DNA from: Pseudomonas hamedanensis
GTDB lineage: Bacteria > Pseudomonadota > Gammaproteobacteria > Pseudomonadales > Pseudomonadaceae
DNA: 64,000 nucleotides
Assembly: GCF_014268595.2 (NCBI RefSeq)
Contig: NZ_CP077091.1
Span: 1,262,501 to 1,326,500, forward strand
Reading direction: 5' to 3'
Shown here: positions 50,343 through 60,003 of the stretch, in pieces
Layout of the letters: each line of letters begins with the position of its first letter
How positions within the stretch are numbered: the first letter of the stretch is position 1
Made by a program: the position numbers and the translations under genes
Notes under the pieces: model-generated
What the model was told of the DNA's origin: nothing
The model's input: only the letters and a program-made list of their open reading frames with translations
Database searches by the model: none

Positions 50343-50413
50343 CATCGCGAGCAGGCTCACTCCTACAGGGGGGCGACGCATTCCAACTGTAGGAGTGAGC
50401 CTGCTCGCGATGA
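50343..50413. repeat. inverted pair of REP elements
   Basis: CATCGCGAGCAGGCTCACTC begins at 50343 and its inverse GAGTGAGCCTGCTCGCGATG ends at 50413, separated by about 20 bases. Confidence 0.85.
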
Positions 50414-50444
50414 GGCCAGAACAGGCAATACAAATCCTTCAGGC

Positions 50445-50485
50445 ATAAAAAAGCCCCGGCATCTCGCGATACCGGGGCTTTTTCA
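50445..50485. terminator. bidirectional terminator between convergent genes
   Basis: AAGCCCCGG and CCGGGGCTT (50451-50459, 50472-50480) form a nine-base stem with A runs on the left and T runs on the right. It serves gdhB on the minus strand and the 49759 gene on the plus strand. Confidence 0.87.
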
Positions 50486-50497
50486 TTCAGCCACTAC

Positions 50498-53400
50498 TTA
50501 TGCCAATTCAAGCTCGGCAGTCGCAGTCACCGCAGGCACAACCGCTTGCCCGCTCAGTGCCAGATCCAGCAGCTCACGGTTGGCCACCGCATACATGGCG
50601 TAGTCCGTGCCGCTCGCCGCACGGATTTCTACCAGCATGGCGCGCCAGCGCGAGATCATGCTGTCGTGCTGGGCCATCCATAGCGCCAGGCGTGCTTCCA
50701 CGTCCTGGGTGCCGTCGCCCTGTTGCAGGACGGAGATGGTGATGGCGCGCTGTTGCCAGTCGACGTCATCGCGGAACGCTTCACGGGCCAAGGCTTGCCA
50801 GTTGTTTTCAACCGGCAACGCGCTGATCTGTTGCAGGTACCAGGTGATGTCCAGTGCACTGCCCACGGCGAAGTAGGCCTTGGCCACTTCGGCCGGGTTC
50901 TGCCCGGTGACGTCTGCGGCTTCGATGATCGGCAGCAGCGTGTACAGGTGCGAGGTACCCGCGACCATACGCGCCAGCAGTTCCGGCACACCGGCTGCGA
51001 CGTAAGCCTGATAGCGCGCCTGCCAGTTTTCGCGGATTTCGCCGCTGAGCAATTCGTCGAGCTTCAGACCCAGTTCTTTCAGGTGCGGACCGAAGTGCGC
51101 GACGTCACGGGCAGCGTTCTGCTCGTTGCGGCGGGCACGCAAGAACCAGCGCGTGGCACGGCGACCCAGACGCATCAGCTCGTCCATCAGCTCCAGCTGC
51201 ACATCAGCGGAAACCTGATAATCCAGCGCTTCTATTTGGCGGAACCAGTGCGGGAGGTGGAAGATATCCCGAACAATTACATAGGCACCCGCCACATTCG
51301 CCGGGCTCATGCCGGTCGACTCTTTGAGTCGCTGAACGAAGGTGATGCCCATGTGGTTGACCAGATCGTTGGCAATCTGGGTGCTGACGATCTCGCGCTT
51401 CAGACGGTGGCGACGCATGGCTTCGGAGAACTTGCTGACCAGGGTCGGCGGGAACGCCGTTTCCATGTCGCGGGTCAGGTAATCGTCGTCCGGCACCCGC
51501 GAGCCCAACAGCTGCTCCTTGAGGTCGATCTTGCTGTAGGAAATCAGCACCGACAGCTCAGGACGGGTCAGGCCGTGGCCCTCAGCGACGCGCTCGGTCA
51601 GTTGCTCTTCGGTCGGCAAGAACTCGATGGCACGGTCCAGCTTGCCGCGGCCTTCCAGATCGCTCATCAGACGCTTGTACTCAGCGATGCGTGCGTAGGC
51701 ACGGCGCGCCGCCAGGGACAGGGCCTGAGTCTGCTTGTAGTTGTTGCCCAGCACCAGACCACCGACTTCGTCGGTCATGCTCGCCAGCAACTGGTTGCGT
51801 TGCTTGTCGGTCATGTCCCCGGCCTGAACCACTTCGTTCAGCAGGATCTTGATGTTCACTTCGTGGTCGGAGCAGTCCACGCCACCGGCGTTGTCGATGA
51901 AGTCGGTGTTGGAACCGCCGCCATTCAGACCGAATTCAACACGGCCCAGTTGGGTCATGCCGAGGTTACCGCCCTCGCCCACGACTTTGCAGCGCAGTTC
52001 GTTGCCGTTGACGCGCAGTGCATCGTTGGCCTTGTCGCCCACGTCGGCATGGCTTTCGGTGCTGGCCTTGACGTAGGTGCCGATGCCGCCGTTCCACAAC
52101 AGATCCACCGGTGCCTTGAGCAAGGCATTGAGCAGTTCGGTCGGGGTCAGCTTGTCGGCCTGGATGTCGAAGCGTTCTTTCATCTGCGGCGAGATCGCGA
52201 TGCTCTTCGCGCTGCGCGAGAAGATACCGCCACCTTCGGACATGATGCTGGTGTCGTAATCGGTCCAGGCCGAACGCGGCAGGTCGAACAGACGCTGACG
52301 CTCGACGAAGCTGGTCGCCGGGTTCGGGTTCGGATCGATGAAGATGTGCATGTGGTTGAACGCAGCCACCAGTTGCAGCTTGTCGGACATCAACAGGCCG
52401 TTACCGAACACGTCACCGGCCATGTCGCCGACGCCCACCACGGTGATGCTGTCTTCCTGAACATTGATGCCGCGCTCGCGGAAGTGGCGCTGTACGCCGA
52501 CCCACGCGCCCTTGGCGGTGATGCCCATTTTCTTGTGGTCGTAACCGGCCGAACCACCAGACGCAAACGCGTCACCCAGCCAGAAGCCGTAGTCGATGGC
52601 GATGCCGTTGGCGATGTCGGAGAAGGTTGCAGTGCCCTTGTCCGCCGCGACCACCAAGTACGGGTCATCATCGTCGTGACGCACGACATTGACTGGCGGC
52701 ACCAGCGCGCCGTCCTTCAGGTTGTCGGTGATGTCCAACAGACCCGAGATGAAGATGCGGTAGCAGGCGATGCCCTCGGCCGCGATCTCGTCACGGCTGC
52801 CGCCCAGTGGCAGGCGACGCGGCAGGAAGCCGCCCTTCGCGCCTACCGGCACGATGACCGAGTTCTTCACTTGCTGGGCTTTTACCAGACCGAGGACTTC
52901 GGTACGGAAGTCTTCTTCACGGTCGGACCAGCGCAGGCCACCACGGGCAACGTTGCCAAAGCGCAGGTGCACGCCTTCGACGCGTGGCGAATAGACGAAG
53001 ATTTCAAACTTCGGCACTGGCTTCGGCAGCTCAGGGATTGCATGCGGGTTGAACTTGAAGCTGAAGTACGACTTGTTCTGGCCGTTAGCGTCAGTCTGAT
53101 AGAAGTTGGTGCGCAGGGTGGCTTTGATCAGGTCGAGGTAACGACGCAGGATGCGGTCTTCGTTGAGCACCTGGACATCGTCCAGTGCGGTCAGAATCGC
53201 TTGTTCCAGACGCAGTTGCTTGTCTTCCAGATCATCGCTGCCGAGCTTGCGCGCCAGATAGAAACGGGTCTTGAACAACCGGGTCAGTTCGCGAGCGATG
53301 TCGGTGTGGTTGTTCAGGGTGCTGGCGATATAACCCAAGTCGAAGCCCAGACGAATCTGCTTCAGGTAACGGGCGTAGGCACGCAGCAGCGCAACGTCGC

Positions 53401-55393
53401 GCCATGGCAGGCCGGCGGTCAGCACCAGACGGTTGAACGCATCGTTCTCGGCATCGCCACGGACGATGTGGACGAAGGCGTCCTGCAGGGTGTCGTTGAG
53501 TTGCTGGATGTCGAGGTCCAGGCCTTCAGCGGCAGTGAAGGCGAAATCGTGGATCCAGAACTCGCGGCCATTGGTGTGACGCAGGCGGTACGGGAATTCA
53601 CCCAGCACGCGCAGGCCGAGGTTTTCCAGAATCGGTAGGACGTCGGACAGCGCCAGCGGCGTGTCGGCGTGATACAGCTTGCAATGCAGCTCGCGCTGGC
53701 CGGAAACCTGACCCAGCGGCTGATAGAAGCTCATCACCAACGGATTTTTTTCGTTGAGGCTCAGCAGGTGCTGCATGTCGACCACGGCCGAATGCGCCGC
53801 GAAACGCTCGCGGTAACCGGCCGGGAAGCCTTTCGGGAAGTCGGCCAGCACGTTGGTGCCGTGGGCTTCGCCGAAGCTTTCGATGGTCAGTGCGGCGTAG
53901 TCGTCCTGCCAGCTGCGGCAGGCCTGGACCACTTCCTTTTCCAGCAGCAGCGGATCGATGTCGAGACGGTTTTTCGGATCGACACGCAGGATCAACTGCA
54001 CGCGGGCCAGTACCGACTCGGAGAAGAACGTCCAGAATTCGCAATCGGAGGCCTTCAGGCGCTCCATCAGCACTTGCTGGATTTTCTGGCGAACTTCGGT
54101 GGAATAGATGTCGCGCGGCACGTAGGCCAGGCAGTAGCAGAAACGCCCGTACGGGTCTTTGCGCAGGAACACGCGAATCTTGTTGCGTTCCTGGATCTGC
54201 ACGATCGACATCACGGTAGTGAACAGCTCGTCGACCGGGGTCTGGAACAGGTCGTCACGCGGCAGCACTTCGAGGACCTGTGCCAGTTCCTTGCCCAGGT
54301 GAGCCTTGGACTGGAAGCCGGAGCGGCGCTCGATCTCTTCGACCTTGCGGCGGATGAACGGGATGACCCGCACGCTCTCGCCATACACCGAAGAGGTGTA
54401 CAGGCCCATGAAACGGTGTTCCTTGATGACTTTGCCGTCGGCGTCGATTTCACGGATCGACACGTAGTCCGGATAAGCCGGACGGTGCACACGGCTCGGG
54501 TGCGCGGCCTTGGCGAACGACAACAGGGTCGGCTCGCGCAGGTAGGCCACGGCGTAATCTTCGATGCGCAGGTCTTCGTAGGTCAGGCCGGTGCGCAGCA
54601 ATTTGGTCAGGCCGAGGAAGGAGCTCTGGTCGTACTCGATGTGGCCGCCGTCGGCCTGATCGGTGACCACGAACTCTTCGTAGCCGAGGAAGGTGAAGTG
54701 GTTGCCCACCAGCCATTCCAGGAAACTTTTGACTTCGTTCTTCTCGTCGGCATCGACGGCAAAGGCGCTGTTGTCGAGCCGGGTGAGGATGTCCTGGACC
54801 TTGGCTTTCATCGGCTCGAAATCGGCGACCGCGACGCGGACTTCACCGAGAACCTGTTCCAGTTCCTTGCTCAACACATTCAGTTCGGCCGCGTTGGCGC
54901 AGCGGTCGATTTCCAGATACATCAGCGATTCGTGCAGCACGCCTTCGCCGGTGCTGCCTTTTGGCAGGATTTCCAGCAGCTCGCCCTTGCTGCCACGGCG
55001 TACGCTTAGCACGGTGGTCTGCAGGGTGTGAATGCTGTAGCCGCGACGGTTCAGCTCGGTGCGGACCGAGTCGACCAGAAATGGCAGGTCGTGGTGCAGG
55101 ACTTCGACCGCGGTGTGGGTCGACTGCCAGCCGTGGCGTTCGTAATCAGGGTTGTAGACGCGCACTTGCGGTTGCGCGTGATCGAAGCGCTCAAGCAGGC
55201 GCCACGCAGAGAGAGTACAGCCAGCGAGGTCGGAGAGGCGACGTTGGGTCAGCTCGTCCAGGGAAATGATGCCGAAGAATTGTTCAGCGAACAGCGCCAC
55301 TTGTGGCAGTGCCTGTTCACTGATGTGCTGCGCCAGTGCCGCTTGCAGTTGGTGCTGGAAGTCGGCTTTGCTGGCTGCGGTGAAGAACGCCAT
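50498..55393 (-). CDS. gdhB: NAD-specific glutamate dehydrogenase, long type
   Basis: This 1631-residue protein is the large catabolic NAD-dependent glutamate dehydrogenase (L-glutamate to 2-oxoglutarate and ammonia). Its length fits the Pseudomonas enzyme of about 1620. N-terminal ACT-like regulatory regions precede the catalytic core, with VPVGAKGGFLPRRLPLGGSR and GLLDITDNLKDGALVPPVNV at about 840-900 and GVGDMAGDVFGNGLLMSDK in the nucleotide-binding part. ATG at 55393 (MAFFTAASKADFQ) has GGAG upstream; an earlier in-frame ATG at 55528 adds 45 residues unlike the family. Confidence 0.93.
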   Translation of the reverse strand: MAFFTAASKADFQHQLQAALAQHISEQALPQVALFAEQFFGIISLDELTQRRLSDLAGCTLSAWRLLERFDHAQPQVRVYNPDYERHGWQSTHTAVEVLHHDLPFLVDSVRTELNRRGYSIHTLQTTVLSVRRGSKGELLEILPKGSTGEGVLHESLMYLEIDRCANAAELNVLSKELEQVLGEVRVAVADFEPMKAKVQDILTRLDNSAFAVDADEKNEVKSFLEWLVGNHFTFLGYEEFVVTDQADGGHIEYDQSSFLGLTKLLRTGLTYEDLRIEDYAVAYLREPTLLSFAKAAHPSRVHRPAYPDYVSIREIDADGKVIKEHRFMGLYTSSVYGESVRVIPFIRRKVEEIERRSGFQSKAHLGKELAQVLEVLPRDDLFQTPVDELFTTVMSIVQIQERNKIRVFLRKDPYGRFCYCLAYVPRDIYSTEVRQKIQQVLMERLKASDCEFWTFFSESVLARVQLILRVDPKNRLDIDPLLLEKEVVQACRSWQDDYAALTIESFGEAHGTNVLADFPKGFPAGYRERFAAHSAVVDMQHLLSLNEKNPLVMSFYQPLGQVSGQRELHCKLYHADTPLALSDVLPILENLGLRVLGEFPYRLRHTNGREFWIHDFAFTAAEGLDLDIQQLNDTLQDAFVHIVRGDAENDAFNRLVLTAGLPWRDVALLRAYARYLKQIRLGFDLGYIASTLNNHTDIARELTRLFKTRFYLARKLGSDDLEDKQLRLEQAILTALDDVQVLNEDRILRRYLDLIKATLRTNFYQTDANGQNKSYFSFKFNPHAIPELPKPVPKFEIFVYSPRVEGVHLRFGNVARGGLRWSDREEDFRTEVLGLVKAQQVKNSVIVPVGAKGGFLPRRLPLGGSRDEIAAEGIACYRIFISGLLDITDNLKDGALVPPVNVVRHDDDDPYLVVAADKGTATFSDIANGIAIDYGFWLGDAFASGGSAGYDHKKMGITAKGAWVGVQRHFRERGINVQEDSITVVGVGDMAGDVFGNGLLMSDKLQLVAAFNHMHIFIDPNPNPATSFVERQRLFDLPRSAWTDYDTSIMSEGGGIFSRSAKSIAISPQMKERFDIQADKLTPTELLNALLKAPVDLLWNGGIGTYVKASTESHADVGDKANDALRVNGNELRCKVVGEGGNLGMTQLGRVEFGLNGGGSNTDFIDNAGGVDCSDHEVNIKILLNEVVQAGDMTDKQRNQLLASMTDEVGGLVLGNNYKQTQALSLAARRAYARIAEYKRLMSDLEGRGKLDRAIEFLPTEEQLTERVAEGHGLTRPELSVLISYSKIDLKEQLLGSRVPDDDYLTRDMETAFPPTLVSKFSEAMRRHRLKREIVSTQIANDLVNHMGITFVQRLKESTGMSPANVAGAYVIVRDIFHLPHWFRQIEALDYQVSADVQLELMDELMRLGRRATRWFLRARRNEQNAARDVAHFGPHLKELGLKLDELLSGEIRENWQARYQAYVAAGVPELLARMVAGTSHLYTLLPIIEAADVTGQNPAEVAKAYFAVGSALDITWYLQQISALPVENNWQALAREAFRDDVDWQQRAITISVLQQGDGTQDVEARLALWMAQHDSMISRWRAMLVEIRAASGTDYAMYAVANRELLDLALSGQAVVPAVTATAELELA

Positions 55394-55897
55394 CTGTGGT
55401 ACTCCGCTTAAGCTTGTTATTGATGGAAAGCGTCGCGTGCAACACCCCTTGCGGGGCTTGTGTCGCCCTGTTCCTGATTCTCGGGCAGAGGAAACAGGGT
55501 GACAGGTGGGTGAAGCTGGACGGGACACTCAGGTCACATTCACCTTCCATTGAATGAGCATCTGCAAAAGCGACTGTGCGGACCTGCAACAATGCCTTTA
55601 CGGGTGCTCATCCGTTGCGCAGCTTAAAGGGTGCGACAATGTGTCTGCTTGCGGTGCTGCGACATATTCGGTCATTGGCACGTAAACCGAAGCCCGGGCA
55701 CCGATAAACACTAGCAGGCATGGCGGAAAACGACGGCGTGAATGCCCGTTTTTACGGGACATCCGTGCCAGGTACGACCCTTGATGCGCGTCGAGCTCAC
55801 GACACATCCTCTGACACTCTCACATGCAGAAATTCCCGCGGACTGGCAGAATCGCGGCCAATTGCGCCCCACACGTCCGTCGAGACAGGAATTTCCC
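55394..55897. other. intergenic region between gdhB and the 55898 gene
   Basis: No credible gene in 504 bases. It carries both divergent promoters. A small hairpin CCCGTTTTTACGGG lies at about 55744. Nothing else recognised. Confidence 0.5.
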
Positions 55898-56251
55898 ATG
55901 CAAATGACCACCGCCCTACTGATCGTCAACCCGTGCGACGACGAAGAAGACAACATGGCCATGCTCTGCTGCCACAGCAACCAGGGCGAGATGTTCTTGA
56001 TGAGCCGCTATCCGGATGAAGATGAGCTGGAGATCACTCTGGATGGCGAGCCGTCGACGCTTGATGGCGTTAAAGTCACCCTGAGTTCGAATCTGCTGAA
56101 GATCGAGATTGCGGCGGCGGATGCCGATGCGCTGAATGGCGATGATGTGCTGGAGATCAGCTTTAACCCGGATATGGTTGACATGGATGAGGTTGTCGAG
56201 ACTTTGAAGAATATTCTGGATGGCACCGGGACCTTTATCAGCGAACTTTGA
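55898..56251 (+). CDS. small acidic protein of unknown function
   Basis: This 117-residue acidic protein starts MQMTTALLIVNPCDDEEDNM and continues with LEITLDGEPSTLDGVKVTLS, ending in a helix DEVVETLKNILDG. ACAGGA precedes the ATG; a longer frame from 55742 runs through non-coding-looking sequence. I do not recognise a characterised family. Confidence 0.75.
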   Translation: MQMTTALLIVNPCDDEEDNMAMLCCHSNQGEMFLMSRYPDEDELEITLDGEPSTLDGVKVTLSSNLLKIEIAAADADALNGDDVLEISFNPDMVDMDEVVETLKNILDGTGTFISEL

Positions 56252-56527
56252 GGGTGGCTGGGCGGGCCTGCTCGCGATAGGGCCAGAACTGCCGCCCGCG
56301 AAATTTTCTGCTGCCAGAAGATCAAAAGATTGTCCGATCGCGGCCCGAGCCTTCGGCAGCTCCCACAGGGGATAGCCCTCCAATCCAGAAGCTGCCCGAA
56401 GCCGCGATCTTTTGCACTTTGCGCAAAATGCCGTTAGTCGCCACCCCCCGCGATGGATTAAAGTAACGCCCCCAGCCCCGGCGTTATCCGAACGCCTCGG
56501 GCCACCCCTTTCCAGGAACAGTCACCG
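56252..56527. repeat. gap with REP-like inverted elements
   Basis: No gene. GCCTGCTCGCGATAG at 56269 and an imperfect inverted pair GATCGCGGCCCGAGCCTTCG and GAAGCTGCCCGAAGCCGCGA (about 56335-56410) are present. The last 30 bases are the moxR upstream region. Confidence 0.6.
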
Positions 56528-57487
56528 ATGGAACATCGTGAAGCGCTGCTGGCGCTGCGAACCTTTCTTTCAACGCAGATTCTCGGCCAGGAAAAACTTA
56601 TCGAGCGTTTGCTCATTGCCCTGCTCGCCGACGGCCACATGCTGGTCGAAGGCGCTCCCGGTCTGGCCAAGACCAAAGCGATCAAAGAACTCGCCGAGGG
56701 CATCGAAGCCCAATTCCATCGCATTCAGTTCACCCCGGATCTGCTGCCCGCCGATATTACCGGCACCGAGATCTATCGCCCGGAAACCGGCAGTTTCGTG
56801 TTCCAGCAAGGGCCGATTTTCCACAATCTTGTGCTGGCGGACGAAATCAACCGTGCGCCGGCCAAGGTGCAATCGGCGCTGCTCGAAGCGATGGCCGAGC
56901 GTCAGGTCAGTGTCGGCCGCAGCACGTATGAGCTGTCGCCGCTGTTTCTGGTGATGGCCACGCAAAACCCGATCGAGCAGGAAGGCACCTATCCGCTGCC
57001 GGAAGCGCAGCTCGACCGTTTCCTGATGCACGTGAAGATCGGTTTCCCCGACGCCGCCGTCGAACGCCGCATCCTCCAGCAGGCCCGTGGCGAAGCACTG
57101 AATGGCGAGACCAAGCCCGAACGCCGGGTCAGCCAGCAGGCGATTTTCGCCGCACGCAAGGAGATTCTTGGTTTGTACATGGCCGACGCCGTGGAGGAAT
57201 ACCTGGTGCAACTGGTCATGGCCACGCGCAACCCGGCCAAGTTCGACCCGGAAATGGCCGAGTGGATCGCCTACGGCGCCAGCCCGCGGGGTTCGATTGC
57301 CCTTGATCGCTGCGCCCGTGCCCACGCCTGGCTGGCCGGGCGTGACTTTGTCAGCCCGGAAGACATTCAAGCGGTGCTGTTCGATGTATTGCGCCATCGC
57401 ATCATCTTGTCGTTCGAAGCGGAAGCCGCCGGCATCGATCAGGATCGCGTGGTGCAGCGGATTCTCGACGTCGTCGCCGTCGCTTGA
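56528..57487 (+). CDS. MoxR-family AAA+ ATPase
   Basis: This 319-residue ATPase has Walker A GAPGLAKT (42-49), Walker [10 protein letters not shown] (101-109) and the MoxR pattern [20 protein letters not shown] with LDRFLMHV. MoxR proteins work as chaperone-like ATPases with the vWA proteins encoded downstream. It opens a six-gene operon (moxR, DUF58, DUF4381, batA, batB, batD types). AGGAAC precedes the ATG. Confidence 0.92.
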   Translation: MEHREALLALRTFLSTQILGQEKLIERLLIALLADGHMLVEGAPGLAKTKAIKELAEGIEAQFHRIQFTPDLLPADITGTEIYRPETGSFVFQQGPIFHNLVLADEINRAPAKVQSALLEAMAERQVSVGRSTYELSPLFLVMATQNPIEQEGTYPLPEAQLDRFLMHVKIGFPDAAVERRILQQARGEALNGETKPERRVSQQAIFAARKEILGLYMADAVEEYLVQLVMATRNPAKFDPEMAEWIAYGASPRGSIALDRCARAHAWLAGRDFVSPEDIQAVLFDVLRHRIILSFEAEAAGIDQDRVVQRILDVVAVA

Positions 57488-57492
57488 CCCCC

Positions 57493-58437
57493 ATGAACGC
57501 CGCCCTGCCCACCGAACCCGGTATCCGCATCAGCCTCGCCGAGCTGATCGAGATGCGCCACCGTGTCCGCGAGGTGCAGTTGTTCTCCACGCCGAGCCAG
57601 CGCAGCCCGTTGATCGGCCTGCATCACTCGAAATTCCGCGGTCGGGGCGTCGATTTCGACCAAGTGCGGGTGTATCAGGCCGGCGACGACGTGCGCACCA
57701 TCGACTGGCGCGTCACCGCCCGTACCCAGGAACCGCACACCAAACTGTTCCATGAAGAGCGCGAGCGGCCGATTTTCATCATGGTCGAGCAAAGCACGCG
57801 GCTGTTTTTCGGCTCGGGGCTGATGTTCAAATCGGTGCTGGCGGCACAAGTCGCCGCCCTGATTGGCTGGGCCGCGCTGGGCCACAACGACCGCGTCGGC
57901 GGATTGGTGTTCGGCGATAACGAGCATTACGAAATCAAACCACGACGCAGCAAGCAAAGCCTTTTGCAGTTGCTCAATCGCCTGGTCAAGGTCAATCAAT
58001 CACTGCACAGCGAACGTGAGCCGGACCGCGACGCCTTGGGCGTGGCCCTGCGCCGTGCCCGGGAGGTGTTGCGCCCGGGCAGTCTGGTGGTGGTGATCTG
58101 CGATGAGCGCGCCCTGTCCGATGGCGTTGAACAGCAATTGGGCCTGCTGTCGCGCCATTGTGACCTGCTGATGCTGCCGCTCTCTGATCCGCTCGACCAT
58201 GCCCTGCCTGCCGCCGGCCTGCTGCGATTCGCCGAACGCGGCGCGCAATTGGAACTCGACACGCTGAACTTCGATCTGCGCCAGAGCTATCGCGCCCAGG
58301 CCGAAGCACGCATCGCTCGTTGGGAATTGCTCGCGCAGAAGCTGCGGGTGTTGTTGATGCCGCTGAGCACGCAGAGCGAAATGGTCGAGCAGATGCGCGA
58401 GTTTCTTAATCCGCAGCGTCCGGGGAAAGGTCGATGA
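57493..58437 (+). CDS. DUF58 protein of the moxR-bat operon
   Basis: This 314-residue protein has the DUF58 signature FRGRGVDFDQVRVYQAGDDV then RTIDWRVTARTQEPHTKLF, followed by a vWA-like region (PIFIMVEQSTRLFFGSG). ATG at 57493 starts five bases after the moxR stop; a TTG at 57484 overlapping moxR is possible. The stop overlaps the next start (ATGA). Confidence 0.9.
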   Translation: MNAALPTEPGIRISLAELIEMRHRVREVQLFSTPSQRSPLIGLHHSKFRGRGVDFDQVRVYQAGDDVRTIDWRVTARTQEPHTKLFHEERERPIFIMVEQSTRLFFGSGLMFKSVLAAQVAALIGWAALGHNDRVGGLVFGDNEHYEIKPRRSKQSLLQLLNRLVKVNQSLHSEREPDRDALGVALRRAREVLRPGSLVVVICDERALSDGVEQQLGLLSRHCDLLMLPLSDPLDHALPAAGLLRFAERGAQLELDTLNFDLRQSYRAQAEARIARWELLAQKLRVLLMPLSTQSEMVEQMREFLNPQRPGKGR

Positions 58438-58931
58438 GCGGCCTCGATCAACTGCAACCGCTGATCTCGCCGCCACCGATAGCCTTCTGGCCACCGGCGC
58501 CGGGCTGGTGGCTGCTGCTTCTGTTGCTGCCGCTGCTCGGTTTCGCGGTGTGGCGTTTGCGCGGTTTTCTTCCGGTGAAAAAACGCCCGGTCGCGCGCGC
58601 TGAACAGCCGCTCGACCCGGTGCGAATCGCGGCGCTTGCCGAACTGGCGCAAATGCCCAAGCCCTATGATGGCGCGCCGGCCGGCGCCTGGCTGCAGCAA
58701 CTCAACGGCCTGCTGAAGCGGCTGTGCCGCAACCACTATCCCTACAGCCAGAGCCACACACTCAACGGGCGTAAATGGCTGGCGTTTCTCGATAACCGCT
58801 GCCCGGCCGCCGGTCTGACGCGGTGGATGGTACTGGTCGAAGGCGCCTACAAACCGGAATGCAAACTCGACGACAAAGCCATCGCCGGCCTGACCCAAGC
58901 GGTCGATACGTGGATTCGCAAACATGTTTGA
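58434..58931 (+). CDS. DUF4381 membrane protein of the bat operon
   Basis: This 165-residue protein has a proline-rich start (LQPLISPPPIAFWPPAPGWW), one membrane segment (about 22-38) and a cytoplasmic helical domain (LQQLNGLLKRLCRNHYPYSQ, GRKWLAFLDNRC), as in DUF4381 proteins. It overlaps both neighbours, which fits its usual place between DUF58 and BatA. Confidence 0.87.
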   Translation: MSGLDQLQPLISPPPIAFWPPAPGWWLLLLLLPLLGFAVWRLRGFLPVKKRPVARAEQPLDPVRIAALAELAQMPKPYDGAPAGAWLQQLNGLLKRLCRNHYPYSQSHTLNGRKWLAFLDNRCPAAGLTRWMVLVEGAYKPECKLDDKAIAGLTQAVDTWIRKHV

Positions 58932-60003
58932 GTTCGCCTGGCCGTGGATATTTGCCTTGTTGCCACTGCCGTGGCTGATGCGCCTGGTGCTGCCTGTGGC
59001 CGACAGTGGCGAGCCGGCGCTGAAAGTCAGTTTCCTCGCCGATCTGGAAGGCCTCGCCCGCCGCCGCGCCCGCGCCCATCTGCCGGGCTGGCGTCAGCAG
59101 GCGCCGTTCGTGCTGTTGTGGCTGGTTCTGCTGATGGCCGCCGCCCGTCCGCAATGGCTCGGCGAGCCGCTGCCGATTGCCGCCAGCGGGCGCGATTTGC
59201 TGGTCGCGGTGGACGTATCCGGTTCGATGGACTTCCCCGACATGCAGTGGCAGGACGAAGAAGTCAGCCGCCTGTCACTCGTCCAGCATCTGCTCGGCGA
59301 TTTTCTGGAAAGCCGCGACGGCGATCGGGTCGGTTTGATCCTGTTCGGCAGCCAGGCCTATCTGCAGGCACCGCTGACGTTCGACCGCCATACCGTGCGC
59401 GTCTGGCTCGACGAGGCGCGGATTGGCATCGCCGGCAAGAACACCGCCATCGGCGACGCGATTGGCCTGGGCCTCAAACGCCTGCGCCTTCGGCCAGCAC
59501 AAAGCCGCGTGCTGATTTTGGTCACCGACGGTGCCAACAATGGCGGCGAGATCGATCCGCTGACCGCTGCAAAACTGGCCGCCAGCGAAGGCGTGAAAAT
59601 CTATCCGATCGGCATCGGCGCCAACCCTGAAGACAGCGGCTCGACCGGTCTGCTCGGCGTCAACCCGAGCCTGGACCTCGACGAGCCGTCGCTGAAGGCC
59701 ATTGCCGAAGTCACCGGCGGCCAGTATTTCCGTGCCCATGACGGCAAGGAACTGCAAGCGATCAAGGACACCCTCGACCAACTCGAACCGGTGACCCAGC
59801 AACCGACCCAGGCGCGCCCGGCCCAGGCCTTGTATCACTGGCCTCTGGCGCTGGCGCTGTGGTTGAGCCTGTTGCTGGTCGCCCGCGAACTGTGGCCGGA
59901 CAACCCGCTGCAACGCCTGCTCAACAAGGAGCTGAATCTGCAGAGTCCGTTGCCTGACTGGCGCGAACGCCTTAAACGCTTGCGTTTGCGGAGGCGCCGA
60001 TGA
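58924..60003 (+). CDS. BatA-type von Willebrand A protein
   Basis: This 359-residue inner-membrane protein has two N-terminal hydrophobic segments, a vWA domain (residues about 90-290) with an intact MIDAS motif DVSGSMD (D97, S99, S101) and GKNTAIGDAIGLGLKRL, and a C-terminal membrane segment (ALALWLSLLLVARELW). It overlaps the DUF4381 gene by eight bases and the next gene by four. Confidence 0.9.
   Translation: MFEFAWPWIFALLPLPWLMRLVLPVADSGEPALKVSFLADLEGLARRRARAHLPGWRQQAPFVLLWLVLLMAAARPQWLGEPLPIAASGRDLLVAVDVSGSMDFPDMQWQDEEVSRLSLVQHLLGDFLESRDGDRVGLILFGSQAYLQAPLTFDRHTVRVWLDEARIGIAGKNTAIGDAIGLGLKRLRLRPAQSRVLILVTDGANNGGEIDPLTAAKLAASEGVKIYPIGIGANPEDSGSTGLLGVNPSLDLDEPSLKAIAEVTGGQYFRAHDGKELQAIKDTLDQLEPVTQQPTQARPAQALYHWPLALALWLSLLLVARELWPDNPLQRLLNKELNLQSPLPDWRERLKRLRLRRRR

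Noticed and set aside
50723..55009. Plus-strand frames of 971 and 446 codons opposite gdhB
   Set aside because: Antisense shadows of a well-supported enzyme gene; no recognisable domain or start signal.
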